Origin: Litoreibacter ponti
GTDB lineage: Bacteria > Pseudomonadota > Alphaproteobacteria > Rhodobacterales > Rhodobacteraceae
Direction of reading: 5' to 3'
Length of the DNA stretch: 64,000 nt
NCBI RefSeq assembly: GCF_003054285.1
Contig: NZ_QBKS01000002.1
Span: 558,001 to 622,000, forward strand
A program made the position numbers and the translations under genes. The notes below the pieces were generated by a model. The model made no database searches and had not been told where the DNA came from. It saw only the letters and a list, made by a program, of their open reading frames with translations. Positions 1 through 7,909 of this stretch are shown here, one piece after another (positions within the stretch are counted from its first letter, which is position 1; each line of letters starts with the position of its first letter).

Positions 1-641
1 GTCCAAACCTCGCCCCGCCGCACGATGAAGAAATTGCACGCATTGGTTGTGTTCACGAACCCATGGGGGTCCAGCATCAGCCCCTCATCGGCCCCCGCCT
101 GCTCGGCCTGCAGGCAGGCGATCACGCAGTTCAACTTGGAGTGCGAATTGTATTTCGCATCCTGGCTCATCGGCAGCCCACGCACTTGCGGCACGGTCGC
201 CAGCCGGATGCCCTGGACCAGCTCGGTTGCAGGTTTGGAATGTTCCATGATGATCACCAGCGTCGGCCCGGACTGGCTGAGCTTTGGGTGCTGAAACGGC
301 TTCACCTTCACCCCGCGCGTCAGCATCAGGCGGCAATGCACATCCGTGTGCATCCCATTGGCCTCTGCCGTCAGGGTCAGCGCCTCAAGGATGCCTGCCC
401 GGTCCATCCCCACATCAAGCGAGACCGCCTTACAGCTATCAAAAAACCGATCCATATGGTCGTCGAAAAACGCCCATGTCCCATCGTAAAGCCGCATCCC
501 CTCCCACATGCCGTCGCCCAGCATGAAGCCGCTGTCATAGACCGACACCATCGCCTCGTCGCGGTGCTTCAGCGCGCCGTTGACGTAGATCTTGATGTCG
601 GCGTTGCGCGGGTCCTCCAGCGCGTCATGGGTCGTCGTCAT
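1..641 (-). CDS. Class-IV aminotransferase (BCAT/D-amino-acid transaminase-like), 3' part outside the window
   Basis: PLP-dependent fold-IV aminotransferase; the substrate cannot be told from sequence. About 213 residues are visible and the C-terminus lies beyond the left edge. The reading frame shows an early NGAL...DSGFMLGDGMWEGMR segment, the fold-IV active-site entry typical of IlvE/DAAT proteins, then HSKLNCVIACLQA, where the PLP lysine is expected, and DEGLMLDP...NTTNACNFF, which matches the phosphate-binding end of the family. The ATG overlaps the pxpC stop by four bases (ATGA), so it is translated as the last visible gene of the hydrolase-kynU-pxpABC operon. That context suggests an amino-acid or oxo-acid salvage role rather than housekeeping branched-chain synthesis; this is inference. 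Confidence 0.85.
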   Translation of the reverse strand, partial: MTTTHDALEDPRNADIKIYVNGALKHRDEAMVSVYDSGFMLGDGMWEGMRLYDGTWAFFDDHMDRFFDSCKAVSLDVGMDRAGILEALTLTAEANGMHTDVHCRLMLTRGVKVKPFQHPKLSQSGPTLVIIMEHSKPATELVQGIRLATVPQVRGLPMSQDAKYNSHSKLNCVIACLQAEQAGADEGLMLDPHGFVNTTNACNFFIVRRGEVW

Positions 642-1642
642 GGGTCACCTTCCGAGATGAAGCCCGAGATCAGGTTCTCGCGCATCAGCCGCTCCGCCAG
701 CGTGCCCCGCGGCACCGATATTGCATCGAGATAGGCCGCGACTTGCGACGCGTGCGCGCGCGCCAGCGTCACCGCGTCCTGTGCCGAGACGGGTTTGAAC
801 CGCACCGCATCGCCCTGCCGCTTTTGCACCAGCGCGTCCAGATCGGGGCCGATCACCGTGGCGATCTTGGGGTAGCCGCCGGTCGTCTGGTGGTCGGCCA
901 AAAGTACCGTCGGCACCTGCGCACCCGAGACCTGAATCGAGCCGCGCTGCACCGGCTCCGACGGGATCGACAGCGCCTCGCCCAGGATCAGCTCCGGCCC
1001 GTCGAGCCGCATTCCCATCCGGTCATACGCCTCGGACACCGTAAAAGGCTTGGCAAAATTGGCCAGCGCCGCGTCCGTGAAATGGTGATCCTGCGGCCCC
1101 ATCACGACGCGAACATCGTCAGACTGCGCGGGCTCGAACATCGGGATCGCACCTTCGCGCGCGCCGCGCGCCTCGGCGCCGGCGACTTTCAGGACATCAC
1201 CGGTCCGCACTGCGCCACCGCCAAATCCCGCGAGGGCGTGAGTGGCGGCGGAGCCCATCCAATCGGCCACCTGCAGCGCGCCTGCGAAGGCCAGGTAGCA
1301 CCAGGATCCGGCCTCGCCCGCACGGATCGTCAGCTTCTCGCCCGGTGACAGCGTCAACACCTGCGCCCCGACAGAGCGGGTGCCCGCGTGATCCACCGTG
1401 AACGCGCCGCCCGCGATCGCGACCGAGACCTCGCCCGCCACACACTCCAGCACGATCCCGCCCAGCGAGACCTCCAAAGCAGCCCCCGGAGGCTGCCCCA
1501 ACGCCGCATGCGTCGCCGCGAAAGACAATCGGTCCATCGGCCCGGACGCAGGCACCCCATAGCGCAACGCGCCAAAGCGCCCCGCATCCTGCACGGTTAC
1601 CAAAGGCCCCGCAAAAAGAACTTTCAGCTGCGCCTCAGCCAC
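638..1642 (-). CDS. pxpC: 5-oxoprolinase subunit C (biotin-dependent carboxyltransferase family)
   Basis: Large subunit of the prokaryotic 5-oxoprolinase PxpABC, which hydrolyses 5-oxo-L-proline to glutamate with ATP. About 334 residues. The N-terminus VTVQDAGRFGALRYGVPASGP and the middle GGYPKIATVI segment are hallmarks of the KipA/PxpC (AHS2) family. I chose the GTG that overlaps the pxpB stop by eight bases, because homologues begin close to the LKVLFAGP strand; an ATG 21 bases upstream would add seven residues inside pxpB. It is translationally coupled to pxpB upstream and to the aminotransferase downstream. Some members of this family act as urea carboxylase-like modules, but the pxpA-B-C order argues for oxoprolinase. 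Confidence 0.88.
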   Translation of the reverse strand: MAEAQLKVLFAGPLVTVQDAGRFGALRYGVPASGPMDRLSFAATHAALGQPPGAALEVSLGGIVLECVAGEVSVAIAGGAFTVDHAGTRSVGAQVLTLSPGEKLTIRAGEAGSWCYLAFAGALQVADWMGSAATHALAGFGGGAVRTGDVLKVAGAEARGAREGAIPMFEPAQSDDVRVVMGPQDHHFTDAALANFAKPFTVSEAYDRMGMRLDGPELILGEALSIPSEPVQRGSIQVSGAQVPTVLLADHQTTGGYPKIATVIGPDLDALVQKRQGDAVRFKPVSAQDAVTLARAHASQVAAYLDAISVPRGTLAERLMRENLISGFISEGDP

Positions 1643-2312
1643 CGCGCGCCTCCAACGTGGCACGGTCGATGCGCTCGAACACCACTTTGTCGCCCACGTC
1701 GAACAGCGCCGGGCGGTCCGGGTCGTCGGTCAGGATCGGCGTGGGCGAGCGGCCGATGATGGACCACCCGGTGGGCATCTTCAGCGTCGTGACAAGGCAT
1801 TGCCCCGCCGCAATCATCACGCTGCCCGCCGGGATATCGCGCACCGGGGCGGGCTTGCGCGGCACTTGAATCACTTCCGGCACGCCGGTCAGGTACGCAT
1901 ATCCCGGCGCAAAACCATAGAGCGCGACCTCGTAATCGCCCGACAAATGCGCCGCGATCACTTCTTCTTCGGACAGGCCCACGGCCTTCGCCACCGCAGG
2001 CAGGTCCGGCGCGAACTCCGCGTCATAGCACACCTCGACCCGCCGCTCCTGCGTTGGGCGAGACACGCTGCCAGCCCCCGCCCAGAGCGCGCGCAACGCC
2101 TCCTCCAGCGCCGCGTGATCTGTTACCAGCGGATCAAAGCGCACCAACAGGTTCACGAAGGCAGGCACCTGTTCCAACACGCCAGGCGGCGGGTCAGAGG
2201 CCACCGCGTGGTCCAATTGTCCGACCGCCGCGTGGGCGTCGGCAGACATCTCATCGGCGAAGCTGACCAACAGGCCGGTATCGGCCACCGGGGTGAAGCG
2301 CGGCGCGATCAC
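1635..2312 (-). CDS. pxpB: 5-oxoprolinase subunit B (KipI/AHS1 family)
   Basis: Small cyclophilin-like subunit of 5-oxoprolinase. At 225 residues it has the usual length. Recognisable elements are the N-terminal DTGLLVSFAD strand, the central VEVCYD...PDLPAVA stretch, FAPGYAYLTGVPE, and the GWSIIGRSP segment near the end, all family signatures of PxpB/KipI. In Bacillus the KipI homologue inhibits the sporulation kinase KinA, but in proteobacteria the linked pxpA and pxpC point to the metabolic role. The ATG overlaps the pxpA stop by four bases. Confidence 0.9.
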   Translation of the reverse strand: MIAPRFTPVADTGLLVSFADEMSADAHAAVGQLDHAVASDPPPGVLEQVPAFVNLLVRFDPLVTDHAALEEALRALWAGAGSVSRPTQERRVEVCYDAEFAPDLPAVAKAVGLSEEEVIAAHLSGDYEVALYGFAPGYAYLTGVPEVIQVPRKPAPVRDIPAGSVMIAAGQCLVTTLKMPTGWSIIGRSPTPILTDDPDRPALFDVGDKVVFERIDRATLEARGG

Positions 2313-3076
2313 TGAACAAAACTGCGGATGGTGATGCCCTCGGCCTCCAGCCGCGCGCGGATTTCGCGCGCCATGGCCACCGCGGCGGGGCCGTCGCCAT
2401 GCACGCAGATGCTATGGGCATCCAGCTTGATCGGATCACCGCCCACCACCGGCATCATCCGGCTGTCCATGAAGGACACCAGCCGCGCCGCCGCCTCGGC
2501 CGCGTCGTGGATCATGGCGCCCGGCGTGCCGCGCGGCACCAGCTGGCCTTCGGGCGTGTAGCCCCGGTCGGCAAAAATCTCCGATGCAACCGGTGCCCCC
2601 GCGGCTTTGGCCGCATGCTCCAGCTCGGTCCCCGATATCGCCAAAATCGCCAGATCAGGATCAATCGCGCGCACGGCGGCCACATAGGCGTCCGCCACCT
2701 CGCGCGTCTTGGCCGCGTAATTCGCCAGAGCGCCGTGGGCTTTGACATAATCCACCTTCGCCCCCGCCAGCGCGGCGATGCCCTGCAACGCGCCGATCTG
2801 CGCCGCGCACATGCGCCCGATCTCATCCGGGGCCATCGGGATCACGCGGCGACCAAAGCCCTCGCGGTCATTGTAGCCGGGATGCGCGCCAATGATCACG
2901 CCGTTATCGCGCGCCATCTCGAGAGTCTCGAACATGGTCTCCGGGTCGCTGGCATGACCGCCGCAGGCGATATTGGCCGACGAGACGATGCCCAGCATCG
3001 TCTCATCCTCGCCCATGGTCCAAGGCCCGAAGCTTTCGCCCAGATCAGAGTTCAGATCGATCCAATCCGCCATCAT
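2309..3076 (-). CDS. pxpA: 5-oxoprolinase subunit A (LamB/YcsF family)
   Basis: Catalytic-domain subunit of 5-oxoprolinase, a TIM-barrel-like LamB/YcsF protein of 255 residues, normal for the family. The start IDLNSDLGESFGPW and the following SSANIACGGHASDP are the diagnostic family motifs, and HPGYNDREGFGRR supplies further conserved charged residues. Two consecutive ATGs are available; the first overlaps the kynU stop by four bases. Within this operon it sits between kynureninase and pxpB, so glutamate or cyclic-glutamate derivatives could be recovered together with tryptophan breakdown products. Confidence 0.92.
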   Translation of the reverse strand: MMADWIDLNSDLGESFGPWTMGEDETMLGIVSSANIACGGHASDPETMFETLEMARDNGVIIGAHPGYNDREGFGRRVIPMAPDEIGRMCAAQIGALQGIAALAGAKVDYVKAHGALANYAAKTREVADAYVAAVRAIDPDLAILAISGTELEHAAKAAGAPVASEIFADRGYTPEGQLVPRGTPGAMIHDAAEAAARLVSFMDSRMMPVVGGDPIKLDAHSICVHGDGPAAVAMAREIRARLEAEGITIRSFVQ

Positions 3077-4275
3077 GTCACCCGAGATTTTTCTTTGTAT
3101 TCAGGCCGGTCCCACAGCCGGTTGTCCAGCACGTCGGCCAGAATGTCGACCGCGCCCCGCACCTCGTCCTCGCCCACGTAGAGCGGTGTGAAGCCGAAGC
3201 GCATGATATCCGGCGCGCGGAAGTCCCCGATCACATCGCGCGCGATCAGCGCCTGCATGACCGGGTAGCCATGCTCGAAATGGAACGAGACCTGACTGCC
3301 GCGCATGGCCGCATCGCGCGGGCTGGCCAGCGTCAGCGCCGGGCAGCGCGCCTCGACCTCTCCGATGAACAGCTCGCACAGCGCGACCGAGGCCGCGCGC
3401 AGCTCCGCCATGTCGACGCCCTCCCAGACCTCCATCGCCGCCTCAAGGGCGGCCATCTGTAAAACGGGCGGCGTCCCGACGCGCATCCGCTCGATGCCCA
3501 TCGCCGGACGGTACTCCGGCTCGAACGCGAAGGGCGCATCGTGGCCCAGCCACCCCGACAAGGCGGGCTGCAGGTCCTCGACGATGTCGGGGCGCACATA
3601 GATGAAGGCGGGCGCGCCCGGCCCGCCGTTGAGGTACTTATAGGTGCAGCCCACCGCAAATTCCGCGCCACACCCGTCCAGATCGACCGGCACCGCGCCC
3701 GCCGAATGGGCCAGGTCCCAGATCATCACCGCCCCCGCCGCGTGGGCCGCGCGGGTAATCGCGCCCATGTCGTGCATCCGGCCCGTGCGGTAGTCGACCT
3801 GCGTGATCAGCACCGCGACCACGTCATCAGTGATCGCGCCCGCCACCTCGTCCGGCGCGACGACGCGCAACTCATGGCCCTGTTCCAGCTGTGCAATCAA
3901 CCCTTGCGCCATGTAGAGATCCGACGGGAAGTTGCCGCTGTCGGACAGGATCACGCGCCGCTCTGGCCGCATCTTCACCGCCGCCGCCAGCGCCTGATAG
4001 ACCTTGATCGACAGGGTGTCACCCATGGTAACCGTGCCCGCGGGCGCGCCGATCAGGCGGCCGACCATGTCGCCCACGCGCGCAGGCTGGCCCATCCAGT
4101 CATCCACGTTCCAGCCCTTGATCAGGTGCTGGCCCCACTCGTCCGTCACCATCCGGGACAGCCGCGCGGGCACGGATTTTGGCAAAGGCCCCAGCGAGTT
4201 GCCGTCAAGGTAGATCATCCCCTCGGGTAATATGAACGCGTTGCGCAGGGGCAGGTGTGAGCAGGTATCTTTCAT
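3073..4275 (-). CDS. kynU: Kynureninase
   Basis: PLP enzyme that cleaves L-kynurenine to anthranilate and alanine (or 3-hydroxykynurenine to 3-hydroxyanthranilate), in tryptophan degradation. At 400 residues it has family length. The N-terminal IYLDGNSLGP motif is characteristic; DLAHSAGAVP provides the aspartate that pairs with the PLP pyridine nitrogen, and GCTYKYLNGGPG places the Schiff-base lysine near residue 213. It lies ten bases downstream of the hydrolase gene and overlaps pxpA by four bases. No tryptophan dioxygenase or kynurenine formamidase is visible in the window. Confidence 0.93.
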   Translation of the reverse strand: MKDTCSHLPLRNAFILPEGMIYLDGNSLGPLPKSVPARLSRMVTDEWGQHLIKGWNVDDWMGQPARVGDMVGRLIGAPAGTVTMGDTLSIKVYQALAAAVKMRPERRVILSDSGNFPSDLYMAQGLIAQLEQGHELRVVAPDEVAGAITDDVVAVLITQVDYRTGRMHDMGAITRAAHAAGAVMIWDLAHSAGAVPVDLDGCGAEFAVGCTYKYLNGGPGAPAFIYVRPDIVEDLQPALSGWLGHDAPFAFEPEYRPAMGIERMRVGTPPVLQMAALEAAMEVWEGVDMAELRAASVALCELFIGEVEARCPALTLASPRDAAMRGSQVSFHFEHGYPVMQALIARDVIGDFRAPDIMRFGFTPLYVGEDEVRGAVDILADVLDNRLWDRPEYKEKSRVT

Positions 4276-4285
4276 GGGCGCGAGA

Positions 4286-5032
4286 TTAGAGCCGGGCGTT
4301 CAGGAAGGCCAGCACGTCTGCGAACACGGCCTCTGACCGGCTGTCGGTGGTCAGGGTCGAATGCGCCTTGCCGGGCAGGTCCGGGTGGCGTTCGAAGGCG
4401 TCGCCGAAGATCGCCTCCGCCGAGCGCATATGCGCGTCTCGGGACACCCTGTCGCCCTCGAACCGGTAGCCCTTGGCGCAGGGCTTGGGCAGCAGCTCCG
4501 CGCGGGTGTGGGCATTGGCGCGCTCGCTGCCCGACATGGCGAGCGTGTCCACCTTGAACAGAGCGGGCCAGGACGGCTGGCAGGCGATCGCCGCGTGCAC
4601 GCCCGGCCCCGCGATGGCCGCAAGCGCGAAGCCCCCGGTCAGGCACATGCCCACGGCCCCGATCCTGGCGTCGGGATTCTCTTCGGCGACATGACCGATC
4701 AGCCCCATCAGCCAACGCGTGAAGGGTCGGCTGTTTGTCTCGCCCCCGCGCGGTCGAAACAGCGCGCCGAACTCACGGCTCAGGCAGAACAGGCCGGTGT
4801 GCAGCGGCGACATCTCCGTTCCGGGCGATTTGAATATCAGCGGCATGTAGACCTTGTAGCCTTCGTCCGCCATCTCGCGGCAATAGCGCAGGAAGCTTGG
4901 CGACATGCCCGGCAGCTCATGCAGCACGATCAGCGGCTTGCTTCCCGCCACGCTGACATAGACCGGCAGGGATACCCCCGCGGCGTCCACCGGGACCGGG
5001 TCTTCGAACCCTTCGATTTTCAAGTCGCTCAT
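4286..5032 (-). CDS. Dienelactone-hydrolase family alpha/beta hydrolase
   Basis: Alpha/beta hydrolase of 248 residues resembling dienelactone hydrolases. LHELPG carries the glutamate found in that family, GMCLTGG contains a nucleophilic cysteine in place of the usual serine elbow, and GKAHSTLT near the end supplies the likely catalytic histidine. It is the first gene of the kynU-pxp operon, only a few bases from the convergent-facing end of the AraC gene, which reads in the same direction upstream. In this place it might serve as a kynurenine formamidase-like or lactone-opening enzyme, but nothing in the sequence settles that. Confidence 0.8.
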   Translation of the reverse strand: MSDLKIEGFEDPVPVDAAGVSLPVYVSVAGSKPLIVLHELPGMSPSFLRYCREMADEGYKVYMPLIFKSPGTEMSPLHTGLFCLSREFGALFRPRGGETNSRPFTRWLMGLIGHVAEENPDARIGAVGMCLTGGFALAAIAGPGVHAAIACQPSWPALFKVDTLAMSGSERANAHTRAELLPKPCAKGYRFEGDRVSRDAHMRSAEAIFGDAFERHPDLPGKAHSTLTTDSRSEAVFADVLAFLNARL

Positions 5033-5041
5033 GAGGCCAGC

Positions 5042-5812
5042 CTAGCCCGGATCGGGGCCGAGGTGGTCAAGTTTCTGCATCATCGCCGCCAGCGCGTATT
5101 TGCTGGCGTAGCCCAGCTCCGCCGCGATCTGCGCCTCGGCCACCCCTTCCGCGCGGCGCTGCAGGGCAAGGTGGTAACGCAGGCGCTGGCGCCATTGCCC
5201 AAAGGGCAGCCCGGTCTCGGCCTGGAAGGCGCGTGTGAAAGAGCGGCGGCTTTTGCCCGCCTCGCTGGCCCAGTGATCTATGTCCTTTACGCTGCCCGGC
5301 GCGGCCATCAACGCGTCGCACACTCTGCGCAGCCTCGGGTCCGCAGGCGCGCGCAGCGCGAAAGGCGAGGTCGGCGCCTCGGCCAGTTCCAACTGGATCA
5401 GGCAACGCAGGTGGCTCGCCTTCTCCGAGTTCAACGCCTGCGCCTCCTCGGTGCAGAGCGCGCCGATCAGCAAGGTCAGCAGCGGCGAGATCGCCACGAC
5501 CCGGCAGCTGTCAAACACGCGGTCGGTGCGCGGTCCTGCGCGGATATACACCGTCTCGATCAGCACCTCGCCCACCATTGTCGCGCCGTGCTCGACCCCC
5601 GCGGGAACCAACAGACCGAAGCCCTGCGGCACGACCCAGCTGACATCGCCCGCGCGCACATGGACCAGGCCGGAGACCGCATGAAGCACCTGATGGCGCG
5701 CATGGAAATGCGGCGTCGAGACATAGCCATCCTCGTACCGCTTGCGCAGGCTGACCACCTTGTAGGGCAGGCCTTGCAGGCTGTCAGAAGAAGTCGTGCG
5801 TGATTGGCCCAT
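5042..5812 (-). CDS. AraC-family transcriptional regulator
   Basis: One-component regulator: an N-terminal cupin-like sensing domain (TPHFHARHQVLHAVSG, with histidines of the cupin barrel) followed by a C-terminal double helix-turn-helix (SEAGKSRRSFTRAFQAETGLPFGQW, then AAELGYASKYALAAMM). It has about 256 residues. Two ATGs 21 bases apart could start it (first base 5833 or 5812); neither has a clear ribosome-binding site, and they lie inside a direct repeat that I take to be its operator. It reads into the hydrolase-kynU operon with nine bases between them and is divergent from the flavoprotein gene, so it may control either or both. Confidence 0.85.
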   Translation of the reverse strand: MGQSRTTSSDSLQGLPYKVVSLRKRYEDGYVSTPHFHARHQVLHAVSGLVHVRAGDVSWVVPQGFGLLVPAGVEHGATMVGEVLIETVYIRAGPRTDRVFDSCRVVAISPLLTLLIGALCTEEAQALNSEKASHLRCLIQLELAEAPTSPFALRAPADPRLRRVCDALMAAPGSVKDIDHWASEAGKSRRSFTRAFQAETGLPFGQWRQRLRYHLALQRRAEGVAEAQIAAELGYASKYALAAMMQKLDHLGPDPG

Positions 5813-5836
5813 TTGGCAAAAAGATGGCCCCATTTG
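5805..5836. promoter_or_regulatory. Direct repeat between divergent AraC and flavoprotein genes, candidate AraC operator
   Basis: TTGGCCCATTTG and ATGGCCCCATTTG occur as direct repeats with a 21-base period, that is two helical turns, in the same orientation. AraC-family proteins typically bind such direct repeats with two HTH motifs. The site is 52-83 bases upstream of the flavoprotein start. Part of it lies within the alternative start region of the araC-like gene, so it could be partly coding. Confidence 0.45.
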
Positions 5837-5887
5837 CGAGAAAGGACAAGCTATCAAGGCCGCGAGGCCGAAAAGGAGTCCCCCCAC

Positions 5888-6490
5888 ATGCCCCAGATCG
5901 ACAGTATCGAGGCGCTGGAAGCGCGCTATGGCGCAGTAAATCCCAAGAGCCTGACCAAGGTCGCCCGCAAGATGACGCCGCTCTACCGCCAATGGATCGA
6001 GGCGTCGCGTTTCGTCGTCTTGTCCACCATCGGCCCCGAAGGCACCGATGGCAGCCCGCGCGGCGATGACGGCCCGGTGGTGCACATCGCCGATGCGCAG
6101 ACCCTGCATCTGCCTGACTGGATGGGCAACAACCGCCTGGATTCGCTGCGCAATATCGTGCGCGACGGGCGGGTGAGCCTGATGTTCATGGTGCCGGGCT
6201 GCACCAATGTCGTACGGGTCAACGGACGCGCGCGCCTGCATGATGATGCCGAGCTTCTCGCGGCGTTCGACAAAGGCGGCAAACGCCCCGCGACGGTGAT
6301 CGTGGTGACACTCGAAGAGATGTATTTCCAATGCGCCAAGGCGATCCTGCGCTCGAAGATCTGGTCCGGCGATGATGAAAGCGCGAAGGTGCCCACGGCC
6401 GGCCAGTTCATCAAGGAGATGGAGCGCGATTTCGACGCTGAAAGCTACGACACCGGCTATGAGGACTACGCCAAGCCGCGGATGTGGTAG
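5888..6490 (+). CDS. FMN-dependent PPOX-type flavoprotein (MSMEG_1061-like)
   Basis: Split-barrel flavoprotein of 200 residues related to pyridoxamine-phosphate oxidases. FVVLSTIGPEGTDGSPRGD and the following PDWMGNNRLDSLRNIV are the flavin-binding strands and loop of the family, and VSLMFMVPG...VNGRARL continues the barrel. Substrate unknown. I chose the ATG preceded by AAGGAG eight bases upstream; a longer in-frame extension upstream would run through the regulator's promoter. It is divergent from an AraC regulator, so expression is probably inducible. Confidence 0.85.
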   Translation: MPQIDSIEALEARYGAVNPKSLTKVARKMTPLYRQWIEASRFVVLSTIGPEGTDGSPRGDDGPVVHIADAQTLHLPDWMGNNRLDSLRNIVRDGRVSLMFMVPGCTNVVRVNGRARLHDDAELLAAFDKGGKRPATVIVVTLEEMYFQCAKAILRSKIWSGDDESAKVPTAGQFIKEMERDFDAESYDTGYEDYAKPRMW

Positions 6491-6509
6491 CTGGATTGGA
6501 AGGGAAATT

Positions 6510-6585
6510 TGGTGGAGCCTAGCGGGATCGAACCGCTGACCTCCTGCATGCCATGCAGGCGCTCTCCCAGCTGAGCTAAGGCCCC
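6510..6585 (-). tRNA. tRNA-Ala (anticodon GGC)
   Basis: Read on the minus strand, a 76-base cloverleaf begins GGGGCCTTAGCTCAGCTGGG and ends with an encoded CCA. The anticodon stem CCTGC/GCAGG encloses the loop ATGGCAT, giving anticodon GGC. The acceptor stem contains the G3:U70 pair that specifies alanine, and the TTCGATC T-loop is intact. No integrase or attachment duplication is visible nearby. Confidence 0.97.
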
Positions 6586-6688
6586 GAATGCAGCATTCGC
6601 TGCGGAGTGGTGTCTAGAAGGGCGCGGGCGGCAGTTCAAGCGAAAAATCGCAAGCCCGCCGACTTATTCGCGCCCCTCCAAAGTGTCG

Positions 6689-7027
6689 TTAGCTGTCGTC
6701 GTCGTCGTCCGACGCCACGTCGGCCAGGTCGTCCAAGCTGACGGTGTCGTCATCGTCATCCTCTTCCAGCACGTCGTCGCCCAGATCGGCGTCCACCTCG
6801 TCCTCATCATCCTCGAGCACGACCTCATCAGCCTCTTCGGCGACGGCTTCCTTGTTCTGCGCATCGGCCTTGTCGGCCTGCATGGTGCGGGACTTGGTGC
6901 CGGTCAGGCTTTCCAGCGTGAACTCATGCGCGCAGGACGGGCAGGTCATCGGGTCATTCTGCAGGTCGTAAAAGCGGGTCGAGCAGCTTGGGCAAACGCG
7001 TTTGACGCCCCATTCTTCCTTGGGCAT
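6689..7027 (-). CDS. TIGR02300-type zinc-ribbon protein with acidic tail
   Basis: 112-residue protein of unknown function. The N-terminal part holds two CxxC knuckles (VCPSCSTRFYDL and MTCPSCAHEF) expected to bind zinc, with the FYDL segment that characterises this alphaproteobacterial family. The C-terminal half is almost entirely Asp/Glu/Ala and ends in a run of aspartates, giving a strongly acidic disordered tail. It is a single gene behind tRNA-Ala. A role in nucleic-acid or protein binding is possible but not shown by the sequence. Confidence 0.85.
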   Translation of the reverse strand: MPKEEWGVKRVCPSCSTRFYDLQNDPMTCPSCAHEFTLESLTGTKSRTMQADKADAQNKEAVAEEADEVVLEDDEDEVDADLGDDVLEEDDDDDTVSLDDLADVASDDDDDS

Positions 7028-7215
7028 GTGTCGTCCTCTTTCCTCTACCGCAGCAGTGGGCGCGGCGTGTGGGGTTTATCCGAATTGCAGCCAGTTGCCA
7101 CAGCGGGCAAGTGGTGTCAAAGCCTTTCCCGGCCCAATTGTGCGACCGGTGCTTGCGCAGGGCAATTGGGGCGCGCTACCCTCGATTTCAAGAGCAAAAA
7201 GCAGCAGGCACCCCC

Positions 7216-7902
7216 ATGGCAGAGATCATAGAGCTGGGCGAGCCCCCGATCCCGGTGAAACTGCGCCACTCGGCGCGCGCGCGCAGGCTGTCGCTGCGGG
7301 TCTCGGGCGTGGACGGGCGCGTGTCGCTGACCCTGCCGCGCCGCGCTTCGATGCGCGAGGCGCAGGATTTCCTGCGCGCCAAGGAGGCGTGGATTCGCGG
7401 CCATCTCGACCGCCAGCCGGAGCTTTGCCAAATCGCCCCCGGTGCCGTGCTGCCGGTCGAAGGCCGCGAACGGCTCATCGCCCCGACCCGCACCCGCGCG
7501 GTCAAGCTGATGGAAGATCACCTGCTGGTCCCCGAAGGCGCCGACAAGACCGCAGCACGCGTGCGCGCCTTCCTCAAGACGCTCGCCCGCGACCGTCTGG
7601 CCGAGGCCAGCGCGCGCCACGCAAAGGCCCTTGGTCGCGAGTTCGGCAAGATCACCCTGCGCGACACGCGCTCGCGGTGGGGCAGCTGCACGTCGGAGGG
7701 CAATCTGATGTATTCTTGGCGGCTGATCCTCGCGCCCGCGCCGGTGCTTGACTACGTCGCCGCCCACGAGGTCGCGCATCTGGCGCAGATGAACCACTCG
7801 CCCGCCTTCTGGGCCGAGGTCGCGCGGCTCATGCCCGACTACCAGCCACATCGCGCCTGGCTGCGCCAGCATGGCGGCGCGCTGCACCGGTTTCAGTTCT
7901 AG
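7216..7902 (+). CDS. YgjP-like M48-type metallopeptidase (DUF45)
   Basis: 228 residues. AHEVAHLAQMNHSPAFW contains the HExxH-type zinc motif (here HEVAH, residues 184-188) followed by a third ligand histidine, and RDTRSRWGSCTS (about residues 150-160) is the family signature of DUF45/YgjP proteins. Proteins of this family are predicted zinc peptidases, cytoplasmic, with undefined substrates. The chosen ATG has a weak AGCAGG upstream; a start further upstream would add about 50 residues without family similarity. It converges on the following minus-strand gene with seven bases between stops. Confidence 0.85.
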   Translation: MAEIIELGEPPIPVKLRHSARARRLSLRVSGVDGRVSLTLPRRASMREAQDFLRAKEAWIRGHLDRQPELCQIAPGAVLPVEGRERLIAPTRTRAVKLMEDHLLVPEGADKTAARVRAFLKTLARDRLAEASARHAKALGREFGKITLRDTRSRWGSCTSEGNLMYSWRLILAPAPVLDYVAAHEVAHLAQMNHSPAFWAEVARLMPDYQPHRAWLRQHGGALHRFQF

Positions 7903-7909
7903 CTACGCG

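Noticed and set aside
4361..5803. 480-codon plus-strand frame across the hydrolase and AraC genes
   Set aside because: Covers two well-supported genes on the opposite strand and has shadow composition.
6510..6585. tRNA-Ala as an integration site for a mobile element
   Set aside because: No integrase, no repeated tRNA 3' end, and no change of base composition on either side.
6689..6860. Tandem repeat in the GAC/GTC-rich stretch
   Set aside because: It is the low-complexity coding part for the acidic Asp/Glu tail of the zinc-ribbon protein.
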